From Prevotella sp. (GTDB taxonomy: Bacteria > Bacteroidota > Bacteroidia > Bacteroidales > Bacteroidaceae): a stretch of DNA of 32,295 bases. The notes below the pieces were generated by a model that saw nothing but the letters and a program-made list of their open reading frames with translations, did no database searches and was not told where the DNA came from. The stretch lies in the NCBI GenBank assembly GCA_017556145.1, contig JAFZCU010000112.1, forward strand, positions 1 to 32,295. The letters are read 5' to 3'. Below are positions 13,306 to 20,759 of this stretch, piece by piece; position 1 is the first letter of the stretch, and each line of letters begins with the position of its first letter. Position numbers and translations under genes: made by a program.

Positions 13306-15075
13306 TTATTTCTCTCCGAACAGGATCTTGTAATCGCGCTCGAGGGCGGGCTTTGTCCATTCCTCAGGCACGAACCTCCAGTTGTGATTCGGCTGCGGAT
13401 TTACCACACCCATCTTACGGATTTCCTCTGTCAGATAATGGCGCTGGTCCAGATCGGTGTGCCAGATGACGCGACGCTCCAGTTCATCCTTGGGGATGCC
13501 GGCTCCGACTGTCAGCAGCTCACCGCCACCATTGGCACGGTAGCTGTTCATCACCACCTTATACCATTTCTTCTCGTCGAAGGGCTCGCCGTTCGACATC
13601 CGGAGAATCTTCACTTTCTGGCCGTCAGGCTTCGTCACGTCCACTTCATAGTCGATGCCACAGGCAGAGTCGAAGTTAAAGGTGTAGTATTGGAATCCCG
13701 TACGCTGCTGGTCGCCCGTGGTCTTGTCATTCAGTCTGAGGGCATGATCCTCGGGCTTTGTCATCGTGTTGGTCCACATGTCGTAGCTGTACTCCAGATG
13801 CTTGCGCACCTCCTCACCAGTCAGTCGCAGCATGAACATCAGGTTCTCAAACCGGTAGAGCTTGAACATATCGCCCTGTGTCACATTGCCGGCCTGAATC
13901 ACGCTGTTGAAGGCCAACGGGGCATTGAATGAGATCTCGGCACCCGAAATTTTCATCTGCAGGTTGTGGATTAGGTCGGTGAAGGCGGAGTTCCCGAAAA
14001 AGCCCTCACGCGAATAGACGGGATTTTCAAAACGTCCTATCTTACGGCCTACGTATTGCTTCACGGCATCGATCTTGGGCTGAAAATAGCTGAGCATTTC
14101 TTCGTCAATGGCCTCGTTCTTCACGCTGACAATCTCGCCCTTGATATCCTTCTTCACCAGATGGCCGTTCTGATACGACAGTTCTATCTCGGCCTCTGCC
14201 ACATTCTCCACATGACAGCTGGGGTCGAGACAGAGCACTTTCTTGCCGGCCTTGTTGGTGATCCACTCCTTGTGCACCTGATGGTCGTGTCCGAAGAAGA
14301 TGATGTCGAAGCCGGGCACTTCTTTGGCGACGGTCTCCGTGCCGTCTTCCTCGTATTCATCCGTCTTGATGCCGCCGTTCAGGCCGGAATGGAAAAGACC
14401 GATTATCAGGTCGGGCCGCTCCACCTCCTGCACGTATTTCACCCATTTCCTGGCGCTGCTGGCCATCTCTTCGAAGGCCATGCCTTTCCAGATCGACTGG
14501 TTCAGCCAGTTGGGAATGGCAGGCGTTAGCAGACCGATCACGCAGATCTTCACGCCGTCGATATAGTGTGTGTAATAGGGTTGCAGCCCATCGTACACGT
14601 CCTTCGGATTAGCAGAATCCTCCTTAGATCCTTCTTTCACGATGTTGGCTCCCACCAATGGGCAGCGCACCTCACTGATCCATTTGTCGTAGACCTTGTG
14701 TCCAGGCTCGAAATCGTGGTTGCCGATGCCCTCCACGTCGTATTTCATATAGTTAATCACCGATGCGGCCAGGTTCTCTTCGTTGGGCATCACGTAGTTC
14801 GACCAATACACACAGGGCTGGCCTTGTAGGATGTCACCATTATCGATCAACAGCAGGTTCTTGCCATATTGCTGGCGCTGCTTCTTAATATAGGTATTGG
14901 CTCTGACGAGCGTTCCGTCGATGGGTTTGTTGTTCATGAAATCCCAGGGGAAGAAATGGCCGTGCACATCGCTCGTCTCAATCACTTTCAGCCTCACGGT
15001 CTTCGTGGCAGGCTGCGCTGTCGCTGTCATTATCATAGCCATTAAGGCTGTCGTTAGTAAGGTAAATCTTTTCAT
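13306..15075 (-). CDS. secreted 5'-nucleotidase / bifunctional metallophosphatase
   Basis: The 589-residue protein has a signal peptide (MKRFTLLTTALMAMIMTATA) and acts outside the cytoplasm on nucleotides or 2',3'-cyclic nucleotides. The N-terminal calcineurin-like domain shows all metal motifs: ETSDVHGHFFPWD, DNGDILQG, GNHDFEPG, GLFHSG and FGHDHQVH. The C-terminal 5'-nucleotidase domain has FGNSAFTDLIHN and NGGGELLTVGAG, which form the substrate pocket. The frame is open further upstream to 15192, but only the ATG at 15075 gives a signal peptide and it lies about 15 bases after the inferred transcription start. Co-transcription with nudC suggests combined nucleotide scavenging. Confidence 0.93.
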   Translation of the reverse strand: MKRFTLLTTALMAMIMTATAQPATKTVRLKVIETSDVHGHFFPWDFMNNKPIDGTLVRANTYIKKQRQQYGKNLLLIDNGDILQGQPCVYWSNYVMPNEENLAASVINYMKYDVEGIGNHDFEPGHKVYDKWISEVRCPLVGANIVKEGSKEDSANPKDVYDGLQPYYTHYIDGVKICVIGLLTPAIPNWLNQSIWKGMAFEEMASSARKWVKYVQEVERPDLIIGLFHSGLNGGIKTDEYEEDGTETVAKEVPGFDIIFFGHDHQVHKEWITNKAGKKVLCLDPSCHVENVAEAEIELSYQNGHLVKKDIKGEIVSVKNEAIDEEMLSYFQPKIDAVKQYVGRKIGRFENPVYSREGFFGNSAFTDLIHNLQMKISGAEISFNAPLAFNSVIQAGNVTQGDMFKLYRFENLMFMLRLTGEEVRKHLEYSYDMWTNTMTKPEDHALRLNDKTTGDQQRTGFQYYTFNFDSACGIDYEVDVTKPDGQKVKILRMSNGEPFDEKKWYKVVMNSYRANGGGELLTVGAGIPKDELERRVIWHTDLDQRHYLTEEIRKMGVVNPQPNHNWRFVPEEWTKPALERDYKILFGEK

Positions 15076-15093
15076 CGTCTGATTAATTTGGTG

Positions 15094-15125
15094 CAAAGAT
15101 ACATAATTTTCCCGATTTCTGCAAA
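15094..15125 (-). promoter_or_regulatory. promoter of the 5'-nucleotidase-nudC unit
   Basis: On the minus strand TATCTTTG (15094-15101) and TTTG (15122-15125) are separated by 20 bases between TTG and TA. No comparable promoter was found for the divergent chaperone gene in the same 110-base gap. Confidence 0.75.
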
Positions 15126-15185
15126 TCTTGGTATGGTTTTTGCTGCTTTTTAGTAAAGAATACATAAGAATAAGGAGGAAATGAT

Positions 15186-15881
15186 ATGGCATTTGTTGAT
15201 TATTACAAGATTTTAGGCGTCGACAAGACGATACCCCAGAAGGATGTGAAGAAGGCTTACCTGAAGCGAGCCAAGCAGTTTCATCCCGATTTGCATCCCG
15301 ATGATCCTAAGGCGCAGGCTAAGTTCCAGGCGCTGCAGGAGGCGTATAATGTGATTAGCGATCCCGAGAAGCGTAAGAAATACGACCAGTATGGTGAGCA
15401 GTGGAAACAGGCTGAGCAGTTCGGAGGATTTGGCGGAGGCGCAGCAGGCGGTGGCAATCCCTTTGGCGGCTTCGACTTCTCTGGTTTCGGCGCTGGCTCA
15501 GGTGCTGGCGGCTTCAGCGATTTCTTCGAGAGTCTCTTTGGCCGCAAAGGTCAGCAGGGTGGGGGCTTTGGTGGTTTCCAGGGTTTCGGAGGCTCCTCGG
15601 CGCGTACCAGTACGGGTGAGATGAGCGCCAACGTCACCATCGATCTTTATACGGCCTTGTTGGGTGGTGAGGTCATCCTGTCGCTCTCCAACGGTCAGAA
15701 GGTCAAGATGAAGGTAAAGCCTGAGACGCAGCCCGGTACGAAGGTCCGCCTGCGTGGCAAGGGCTATGACCGGGGCGACGGCACCTTCGGTGACCTTGTC
15801 ATCACCTATCAGGTCAAACTTCCCATCAACCTCACCGAGCAGCAGCGGCAGCTCCTCCGTCAGATGCAAGCTGCCCGCTAA
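15186..15881 (+). CDS. CbpA-like J-domain co-chaperone, one C-terminal domain missing
   Basis: The 231-residue protein starts with a J domain (residues 4-70; HPD at 33-35), which stimulates the ATPase of DnaK. A Gly/Phe-rich linker follows (about 80-140), with no zinc-finger cysteines, so it is CbpA-like rather than DnaJ. After the linker only one substrate-binding sheet domain remains: [40 protein letters not shown] and [12 protein letters not shown] correspond to the second C-terminal domain. The first, normally about 75-90 residues, is absent without a frameshift. AAGGAGGA lies at 15173-15180 just upstream of the ATG, an unusually strong Shine-Dalgarno site for this phylum. Confidence 0.9.
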   Translation: MAFVDYYKILGVDKTIPQKDVKKAYLKRAKQFHPDLHPDDPKAQAKFQALQEAYNVISDPEKRKKYDQYGEQWKQAEQFGGFGGGAAGGGNPFGGFDFSGFGAGSGAGGFSDFFESLFGRKGQQGGGFGGFQGFGGSSARTSTGEMSANVTIDLYTALLGGEVILSLSNGQKVKMKVKPETQPGTKVRLRGKGYDRGDGTFGDLVITYQVKLPINLTEQQRQLLRQMQAAR

Positions 15882-15917
15882 CAATAAAGGCTTCCGGATT
15901 TGGAAGTCTTTATTGTT
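15880..15917. terminator. bidirectional terminator between converging genes
   Basis: AACAATAAAGGCTTCC pairs with GGAAGTCTTTATTGTT around a GGATTT loop (16-base arms, one mismatch). The stem includes the stop codon of the co-chaperone gene at one end and touches the stop codon of the opposite gene at the other. Flanking T and A runs suit both directions. Confidence 0.8.
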
Positions 15918-16804
15918 TATTGTCGGGTAATGGTAATGCTTGTACTGGTTCCCTGTTGCATGATCTTCATAGTGTTCTCCACACTCATCGTCTTTATCCA
16001 GCCGTCGTCAGCCAGTTCGTAGCTGGCCTTCTCCGAGCCCTCGGCCTTCAGCAGTCCGCTCTCCATCAGAGTGTCGATGTTGTCCTTCACCAGCTTAGCT
16101 TGCTCGGGGGCCATCTGCTCCACCTTCTCGATGATCAACTTCTTCATGTCGTCCTGCGTCATGTTCAACGTCGAGGTCGCAGTGATCTTCTTGCCGTTCA
16201 CCAGAAAGAAGCGCTTCATCTTCATGCCCTGATTGTTCACATACTCATCCTGTGCGCCCGAAGCGATGGTTTTGCCGTTCAGTGCCAGCACGCCGTTCGA
16301 CTCGAGGCTCCTGATGAGTTCTGCTTCGCTGGTGGCACCCGTTATCTGTTCCTTTAGCTGCTCTTTCGACAATACCTGTCCCACTTCGGGTATGTCCTTC
16401 AGTATGCCGTCGATCAGTGCGTTTGTACGCTCCGAAATCTTGGCCTTCACCTCGTCGTAGTTCTTGATGCTTTTTACCTTTCCGTTCTTGTCGGTTACGA
16501 GTCTGAAGTTGATGCCGTTCACCAGTTCGGTAGCCGCTACCAACAGCTGGGCCATCTTGTTGTCGGTGTCCACCTTCCAGTCGGAGCTTATCATATCCAC
16601 CACAAAGCCGTCTTTGGCCTCCTCGGTCACGGTGTACTTCGAGGTTTCCGTCACTGTCACATCCATGCCGCTGGCCTTATTGTTCGAGCTCGACTTGTAG
16701 GTCACCACGTTGCCCTTCTTTAGGGTCGGACTTACATTCAGAATTTGTGCCTTTACCAGGCATGTCATGAGCAGCAGGGTGCTCATCAGGATCATTTTTC
16801 TCAT
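15917..16804 (-). CDS. secreted protein of unknown function
   Basis: The 295-residue product has a signal peptide (MRKMILMSTLLLMTCLVKAQ). The mature part starts with LNVSPTLKKGNVVTYKSSSN and alternates strands and helices: VTEEAKDGFVVDMISSDW, LVTDKNGKVKSIKNYDEVKA, and a helical middle (EVGQVLSKEQLKEQ, DDMKKLIIEKVEQMAPEQAK). It ends in DDGWIKTMSVENTM and TSITITRQ. The overall pattern recalls the uncharacterised Bacteroidetes secreted family DUF6263 (K-G-x-x-Y/T ... G-x-V ... I-x-x-Y-D/N), but the match is by impression only. Its transcript would have a leader of about 170 nt that includes a spaced direct repeat (16908-16942). Confidence 0.75.
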   Translation of the reverse strand: MRKMILMSTLLLMTCLVKAQILNVSPTLKKGNVVTYKSSSNNKASGMDVTVTETSKYTVTEEAKDGFVVDMISSDWKVDTDNKMAQLLVAATELVNGINFRLVTDKNGKVKSIKNYDEVKAKISERTNALIDGILKDIPEVGQVLSKEQLKEQITGATSEAELIRSLESNGVLALNGKTIASGAQDEYVNNQGMKMKRFFLVNGKKITATSTLNMTQDDMKKLIIEKVEQMAPEQAKLVKDNIDTLMESGLLKAEGSEKASYELADDGWIKTMSVENTMKIMQQGTSTSITITRQ

Positions 16805-16907
16805 ATCAATACTATCTGTTTGTTAATAATTTTATTAATTTCCTCGATGTCATCTGGAATCTCCTCAAAACCTGCTATTAAGGAAAAATCATGCTACTAT
16901 TAATTCG

Positions 16908-16942
16908 CGCAATTTTTAGATTTAATCCTCGCAATTTTTAGA
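16908..16942. repeat. 13-base direct repeat in the leader of the secreted protein gene
   Basis: CGCAATTTTTAGA occurs at 16908-16920 and 16930-16942, exactly 22 bases apart, about two helical turns. It sits 40-75 bases downstream of the minus-strand -7 box, where a bound regulator would act as a roadblock. Confidence 0.6.
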
Positions 16943-16980
16943 CAAAATGCCTGCCTCTAAAACTCCTTCATTTGACACTG

Positions 16981-17012
16981 CAAAGATACGAAAATTTTAT
17001 CGTATTTCCAAA
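16981..17012 (-). promoter_or_regulatory. promoter of the secreted protein gene
   Basis: On the minus strand TATCTTTG (16981-16988) and TTTG (17009-17012) are separated by 20 bases between TTG and TA. The ATG is about 175 bases downstream, the longest leader in the window. Confidence 0.7.
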
Positions 17013-17063
17013 TAATTTTGCAAAAAAAACACGCAAATAAACACATCCTCTAAAAAAGCCCGC

Positions 17064-17312
17064 GATTTCAGATTTCAGATTTCAGTTTAATTTTTGCTAC
17101 CCCCATCTATCATACGTCCGGTCTGAATATTGATTTATATATAATTATAATTATATATAAATTTAATATATTATTTATATAATAATACTATTCTCTTTCT
17201 CTCCAACGACACATGCCCCCCGATATAAAAACTGAAATCTGAAATTACTGAAATCTTAGATATTCTCATTGCTCAAAAATCGCATTTTTGAGAATGTTTA
17301 TTTCAGTAATTT
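17064..17312. repeat. nested inverted-repeat island
   Basis: A triple GATTTCA repeat (17064-17084) continues into ATTTCAGATTTCAGTTT (17072-17088), whose perfect 17-base reverse complement lies at 17229-17245. AAATTACTGAAA (17242-17253) is the reverse complement of 17301-17312. Between them, CTCAAAAAT/ATTTTTGAG (17272-17292) forms a hairpin with loop CGC. The arms enclose the AT palindrome. Confidence 0.8.
17133..17162. repeat. 30-base perfect AT palindrome
   Basis: Positions 17133-17162 are a perfect palindrome made only of A and T, centred on ATTATAAT. It would extrude or melt easily. Confidence 0.85.
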
Positions 17313-17314
17313 AT

Positions 17315-17344
17315 TTGGATATTTGATTTTTTTATGTAACTTTG
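17315..17344 (+). promoter_or_regulatory. promoter of the DUF3298-type lipoprotein gene
   Basis: TTG (17315-17317) and TAACTTTG (17337-17344) are separated by 19 bases. The ATG lies about 28 bases downstream, preceded by GGGAG. Confidence 0.75.
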
Positions 17345-17372
17345 CAGCATCATTAAATGAGGGAGATATCGT

Positions 17373-18233
17373 ATGAAGAGAATACTGATTCTGGCTATAG
17401 CAGCCTTGATAATGGCGGCCTGCGGCAATAAGACCGAGAAGGGTGGCGATAATGACTCTACGGCTACGGCGGAAACCGCAGGGGCTGAGATGAGTGATAG
17501 TGTTCGTATGTCTTCGCTTAAGACTGATTCTTTGTCGTATGAAAAGGTGGAGGATATTTACAAGCTAAGTTATTTCGTGGACTATCCAGTGGAAGGTAGC
17601 GACAGTTTGGTCAAGTCGGTTCGTGCGTTTATCAACGACTATCTGGGCGGGGCGTATGAAGGGCCGTTGGACAACGGTCCTGATATGCTGAAAAGAAACG
17701 GCGAGATAGAGTTTGGCAACTTCTTGGAAACGTGTGGCGAAAAGGATGATGAGGATGTCAACGAAATGTTCATGAAGAAAATGGTGAACATGCGTTACGA
17801 AACGAACACTTTCGTGACTTTCAGGGCTTTTACGAGCCAGTACTTTGGTGGCTTGCATGGCATTGCCTTTGAGTCAGGGCATACCTTCAGCAAGATCAAC
17901 GGAAAGATGTTCGGTTACGACATGATGAAGAGCCTCGACAGCCCAGCGTTCAAACAACTGATTAAGGAGGGACTGCGAAAGTTCTTCAGTAAAGAAGATG
18001 ATGAGCAGGGTATGAGCGACGAGGATCTGAAGAATGAACTGATTGCATTTAATGGCAGCATCGATGAACTACCTCTTCCCGATACAGAGCCGTATATGAC
18101 GGAACAGGGCGTCACGTTTATCTATCAGCCTTATGAGATTTCATACTATGCAGCAGGAAGACCAGAGTTCACGATACCTTTCAACGACGTAAGGCCTTAT
18201 CTGAAACCGCAGGCGATAGAACTGTTTCTCTAA
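17373..18233 (+). CDS. lipoprotein with DUF4163/DUF3298 (RsiV-like) domains
   Basis: The 286-residue protein has a lipoprotein signal with Cys17 (ALIMAACGNK) and a low-complexity Asp/Thr/Ala linker. Two paired domains follow. The first (KLSYFVDYPVEGSDSLVKSV, FINDYLGG) fits DUF4163. The second (YETNTFVTFRAFTSQYFGGL, GHTFSKINGKMF, VTFIYQPYEISYYAAGRPEF, IPFNDVRPYL) fits DUF3298, the fold of the anti-sigma factor RsiV that binds lysozyme. No anti-sigma cytosolic part is present, so it is a surface or periplasmic lipoprotein whose ligand is unknown. The helicase gene follows 21 bases later but with its own promoter. Confidence 0.85.
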   Translation: MKRILILAIAALIMAACGNKTEKGGDNDSTATAETAGAEMSDSVRMSSLKTDSLSYEKVEDIYKLSYFVDYPVEGSDSLVKSVRAFINDYLGGAYEGPLDNGPDMLKRNGEIEFGNFLETCGEKDDEDVNEMFMKKMVNMRYETNTFVTFRAFTSQYFGGLHGIAFESGHTFSKINGKMFGYDMMKSLDSPAFKQLIKEGLRKFFSKEDDEQGMSDEDLKNELIAFNGSIDELPLPDTEPYMTEQGVTFIYQPYEISYYAAGRPEFTIPFNDVRPYLKPQAIELFL

Positions 18234-18242
18234 TTTTATTCG

Positions 18243-18250
18243 TATCTTTG
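18243..18250 (+). promoter_or_regulatory. -7 box directly before the helicase start
   Basis: TATCTTTG is a perfect -7 box ending 4 bases before the GTG start at 18255. No TTG is found at the usual -33 distance; only a TTT lies nearby. If used, transcription would begin at or within a base or two of the start codon. Confidence 0.55.
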
Positions 18251-18254
18251 CAAC

Positions 18255-20600
18255 GTGAATACTGATATATTGCAACAATTGAACGAGAGTCAGCAGCAAG
18301 CTGTGGTCTATTGTGATGGGCCGTCGCTTGTTATTGCTGGTGCCGGATCAGGAAAGACGAGGGTGCTGACATATAAGATTGCGTGGCTGCTGTCTCAGCA
18401 AGAGTCGATTCGGCCCTGGAACATCCTCGCGCTGACGTTTACCAACAAGGCAGCACGCGAGATGAAGGAACGCATAGGCCGTTTGGTAGGCGAAGAACAG
18501 GCAAGATACTTGCAGATGGGTACTTTCCACAGTGTATTTGCGAGGATCCTTAGGGCGGAGGCAGAAGTGATAGGCTTTAACGCGAACTTCACCATTTACG
18601 ACCAGAGCGACGCCCGTTCGTTGGTCAAGACGATTACCAAGGAGATGGGGCTTGACGACAAGGTGTACAAACCAGCTTCGGTGGCCGACAGAATTTCGAT
18701 GGCAAAGAACCACCTGGTGCTGCCTCAGGCCTATGCCCAGAGTGCTTGGGCAAGGGATGACGCCAGTCAGAAGCGTCCGCAGGTGGCTACAATATATATA
18801 AGGTACGCGGAAAGGTGCCGCCAGGCGAATGCGATGGACTTCGACGACCTGCTGGTACAGACATGGCTATTGTTCCAGAACCACGAAGAGGTGCGACGAA
18901 AATATGTGGAGAAATTCCACTATGTATTGGTCGATGAGTATCAGGACACCAATTTTGCCCAGCAGGCGATAGTCTATCAGTTGACGAAGGAGCGCCAGAA
19001 GGTGTGCGTGGTGGGTGACGATGCACAAAGTATTTACTCTTTTCGCGGCGCTAATATCGACAATATCCTGAACTTCCAGAGCCAGTATACGGATGCCAAG
19101 CTTTTTAAACTGGAGCAGAACTACCGCTCTACGCAATTGATTGTGCAGGCAGCGAACTCGCTCATCAGAAGAAACGAACGGCAGATACCGAAGAACGTGT
19201 TCTCGAAGAATGAGCACGGAGAACGATTGCAACTGAAGCCGGCATTCTCTGACCGTGAGGAGGCGATGATCGTGACGCAGGACATCATGCGCCTGCGCCG
19301 ACAAGACCGCTGCAATTGGAGTGACTTCGCCATCTTGTATCGTACGAATGCCCAGAGCCGCAGCTTCGAGGAGCAGATGCGCAAGGACAATATTCCATAC
19401 CGCATCTATGGCGGACTGAGCTTCTACCAGCGCAAAGAGATTAAGGATGTGATTGCCTATTTCCGACTGATTGCCAACCCCAACGATGAGGAGGCCTTCA
19501 AACGCATTGTGAACTATCCCGCCCGTGGCATTGGCGATACGACGGTGGGCAAAATTATCCAGACGGCGCAGACCTATGGCGTGAGTCTCTGGCAGGTGAT
19601 CAAGGAACCTGTGCTCTTCCCGATGGATATCAGCAAAGGCACGATGACGAAGATACAGGCCTTCCGAGAGCTGATAGAGGGATGGATAGGCCGTGTGACG
19701 ACTGAGGATGCCTATACTCTCGGCCACGATATCATCATGAACTCCGGTATCAGCAAGGATATCTACAGCGGACGGAATCCGGAAGATATCTCGCGACAGG
19801 AGAACCTCGAAGAGTTTCTGAGTGGTATGCAGGACTTCGTGGAGAGTCGCAAGGAGGAGGATATGGGCAATGAGGTGTATCTGCCGGATTTCCTACAGGA
19901 GGTGGCGCTACTGACCGACCTCGACAGCGATGAGGGCGATTCGAACGACAAGGTGACGCTGATGACCATCCATTCGGCAAAGGGACTGGAGTTTCCGACG
20001 GTATTCATCGTAGGACTTGAAGAGAATATCTTCCCCAGTCCGATGTGCACCAACTCGATGCGGGAACTGGAAGAGGAGCGAAGGCTGTTGTATGTGGCTA
20101 TCACCCGTGCCGAGAAGCATTGTATCCTGACATGCGCACAGAATCGTTTCCGCTATGGTCGCATGGAGTATGATACGCCTTCGCGATTCATCAAGGATAT
20201 TGATCCGGAGTTATTGGATATCGAGGGCGAATCCCGGGGACATGATTCTTTCGGTGGCAGCCGGAGTCCGGAGTGGATGCAGAATCCCCGTCCGGTGGCC
20301 ACGCAGTTTAAGGCTGATCCCAAGCCGAGAGCCGTTGCGCCCCGTCTGCCGGAGAAACCAGTGGATCCCTTTGGCCCTAATTTCAAACGCCTGTATAAGG
20401 CGGTGGCGCCACGACCGATGGCTTCCGATCCCAGTGCCAGCGAATTGCATGAGGGTTGTCAGATAGAGCACCAGCGGTTTGGCGTGGGTACCGTCATCAA
20501 GATTGAGGGCTCTGGCGAGAATACCAAGGCCACTGTGACTTTCCGCAATGCAGGCACTAAACAGCTGTTGCTGAAGTTCGCGAAGTTCAAAATAATCTAA
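18255..20600 (+). CDS. uvrD: UvrD/PcrA-type superfamily 1 DNA helicase
   Basis: This 3'-5' DNA helicase acts in nucleotide-excision and mismatch repair and in clearing proteins from DNA. All motifs are present in the 781 residues: Q motif LNESQQQAV, motif I GAGSGKT (29-35), Ia LTFTNKAAREMKERI, II VDEYQDTN, III VVGDDAQSIYSFRGA, IV LEQNYRS, V MTIHSAKGLEFPTVFI, VI EERRLLYVAITRAEK. The last 50 residues (HEGCQIEHQRFGVGTVIKIE ... LLLKFAKFKII) form the PcrA-type Tudor-like domain that contacts RNA polymerase. The start is GTG; the next ATG is inside the helicase core, so GTG must be used. A promoter box lies immediately before it. Confidence 0.95.
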   Translation: MNTDILQQLNESQQQAVVYCDGPSLVIAGAGSGKTRVLTYKIAWLLSQQESIRPWNILALTFTNKAAREMKERIGRLVGEEQARYLQMGTFHSVFARILRAEAEVIGFNANFTIYDQSDARSLVKTITKEMGLDDKVYKPASVADRISMAKNHLVLPQAYAQSAWARDDASQKRPQVATIYIRYAERCRQANAMDFDDLLVQTWLLFQNHEEVRRKYVEKFHYVLVDEYQDTNFAQQAIVYQLTKERQKVCVVGDDAQSIYSFRGANIDNILNFQSQYTDAKLFKLEQNYRSTQLIVQAANSLIRRNERQIPKNVFSKNEHGERLQLKPAFSDREEAMIVTQDIMRLRRQDRCNWSDFAILYRTNAQSRSFEEQMRKDNIPYRIYGGLSFYQRKEIKDVIAYFRLIANPNDEEAFKRIVNYPARGIGDTTVGKIIQTAQTYGVSLWQVIKEPVLFPMDISKGTMTKIQAFRELIEGWIGRVTTEDAYTLGHDIIMNSGISKDIYSGRNPEDISRQENLEEFLSGMQDFVESRKEEDMGNEVYLPDFLQEVALLTDLDSDEGDSNDKVTLMTIHSAKGLEFPTVFIVGLEENIFPSPMCTNSMRELEEERRLLYVAITRAEKHCILTCAQNRFRYGRMEYDTPSRFIKDIDPELLDIEGESRGHDSFGGSRSPEWMQNPRPVATQFKADPKPRAVAPRLPEKPVDPFGPNFKRLYKAVAPRPMASDPSASELHEGCQIEHQRFGVGTVIKIEGSGENTKATVTFRNAGTKQLLLKFAKFKII

Positions 20601-20627
20601 TTTTACAAAGCTCTCACAGATATAAAA

Positions 20628-20759
20628 TTAGAGCGACTCGTCATCGGGTCGCTTTATATTTATTTGCTTTGCCTTGGGCAGATGCTTTTTCTTACGGAGC
20701 CATGCAGCCTTGCGGGCCTCATAGTCCTCTTGATGTTTTTCGAGATATCCGTCAGCCAT
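20628..20759 (-). CDS. 43-residue conserved small basic protein
   Basis: The frame encodes MADGYLEKHQEDYEARKAAW followed by a run of Lys/Arg and ends PDDESL. It resembles the short, highly charged MADxYLE-type proteins I recall from Bacteroidetes genomes, sometimes mislabelled dehydrogenases. The start overlaps the upstream DUF4270 stop by one base (TGATG), which argues for real, coupled translation as the last gene of the glycogen synthase-DUF4270 operon. Nineteen of its last 24 bases belong to the helicase terminator hairpin read from the other strand. Function unknown. Confidence 0.75.
   Translation of the reverse strand: MADGYLEKHQEDYEARKAAWLRKKKHLPKAKQINIKRPDDESL
20632..20653 (+). terminator. 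terminator of the helicase gene
   Basis: AGCGACTCG / CGGGTCGCT with loop TCAT gives a 9-bp stem with one G-U pair, followed by TTATATTTATTT. It begins 31 bases after the helicase stop and lies inside the 3' end of the small gene on the opposite strand. Confidence 0.65.

Larger units (their letters stand above)
16805..17372. other. 568-base non-coding island between divergent genes
   Basis: No open frame with coding character is present. In order it holds the long leader of the minus-strand secreted protein with a 13-base direct repeat, its promoter (16981-17012), an A-rich stretch, a triple GATTTCA repeat (17064-17084), a 30-base all-AT palindrome, arms of inverted CTGAAATC-type repeats (17229-17253, 17301-17312), a hairpin (17272-17292), and the promoter of the plus-strand lipoprotein. 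Base composition between 17130 and 17190 is almost pure A/T. Confidence 0.8.

Noticed and set aside
17064-17084. Triple GATTTCA repeat as a CRISPR array
   Set aside because: The units are contiguous 7-mers without spacers, and no cas gene is nearby.
18867-19727. 286-codon minus-strand frame opposite the helicase
   Set aside because: It has a low-complexity, Leu/His/Arg-rich composition typical of antisense shadows and no promoter or family motif.
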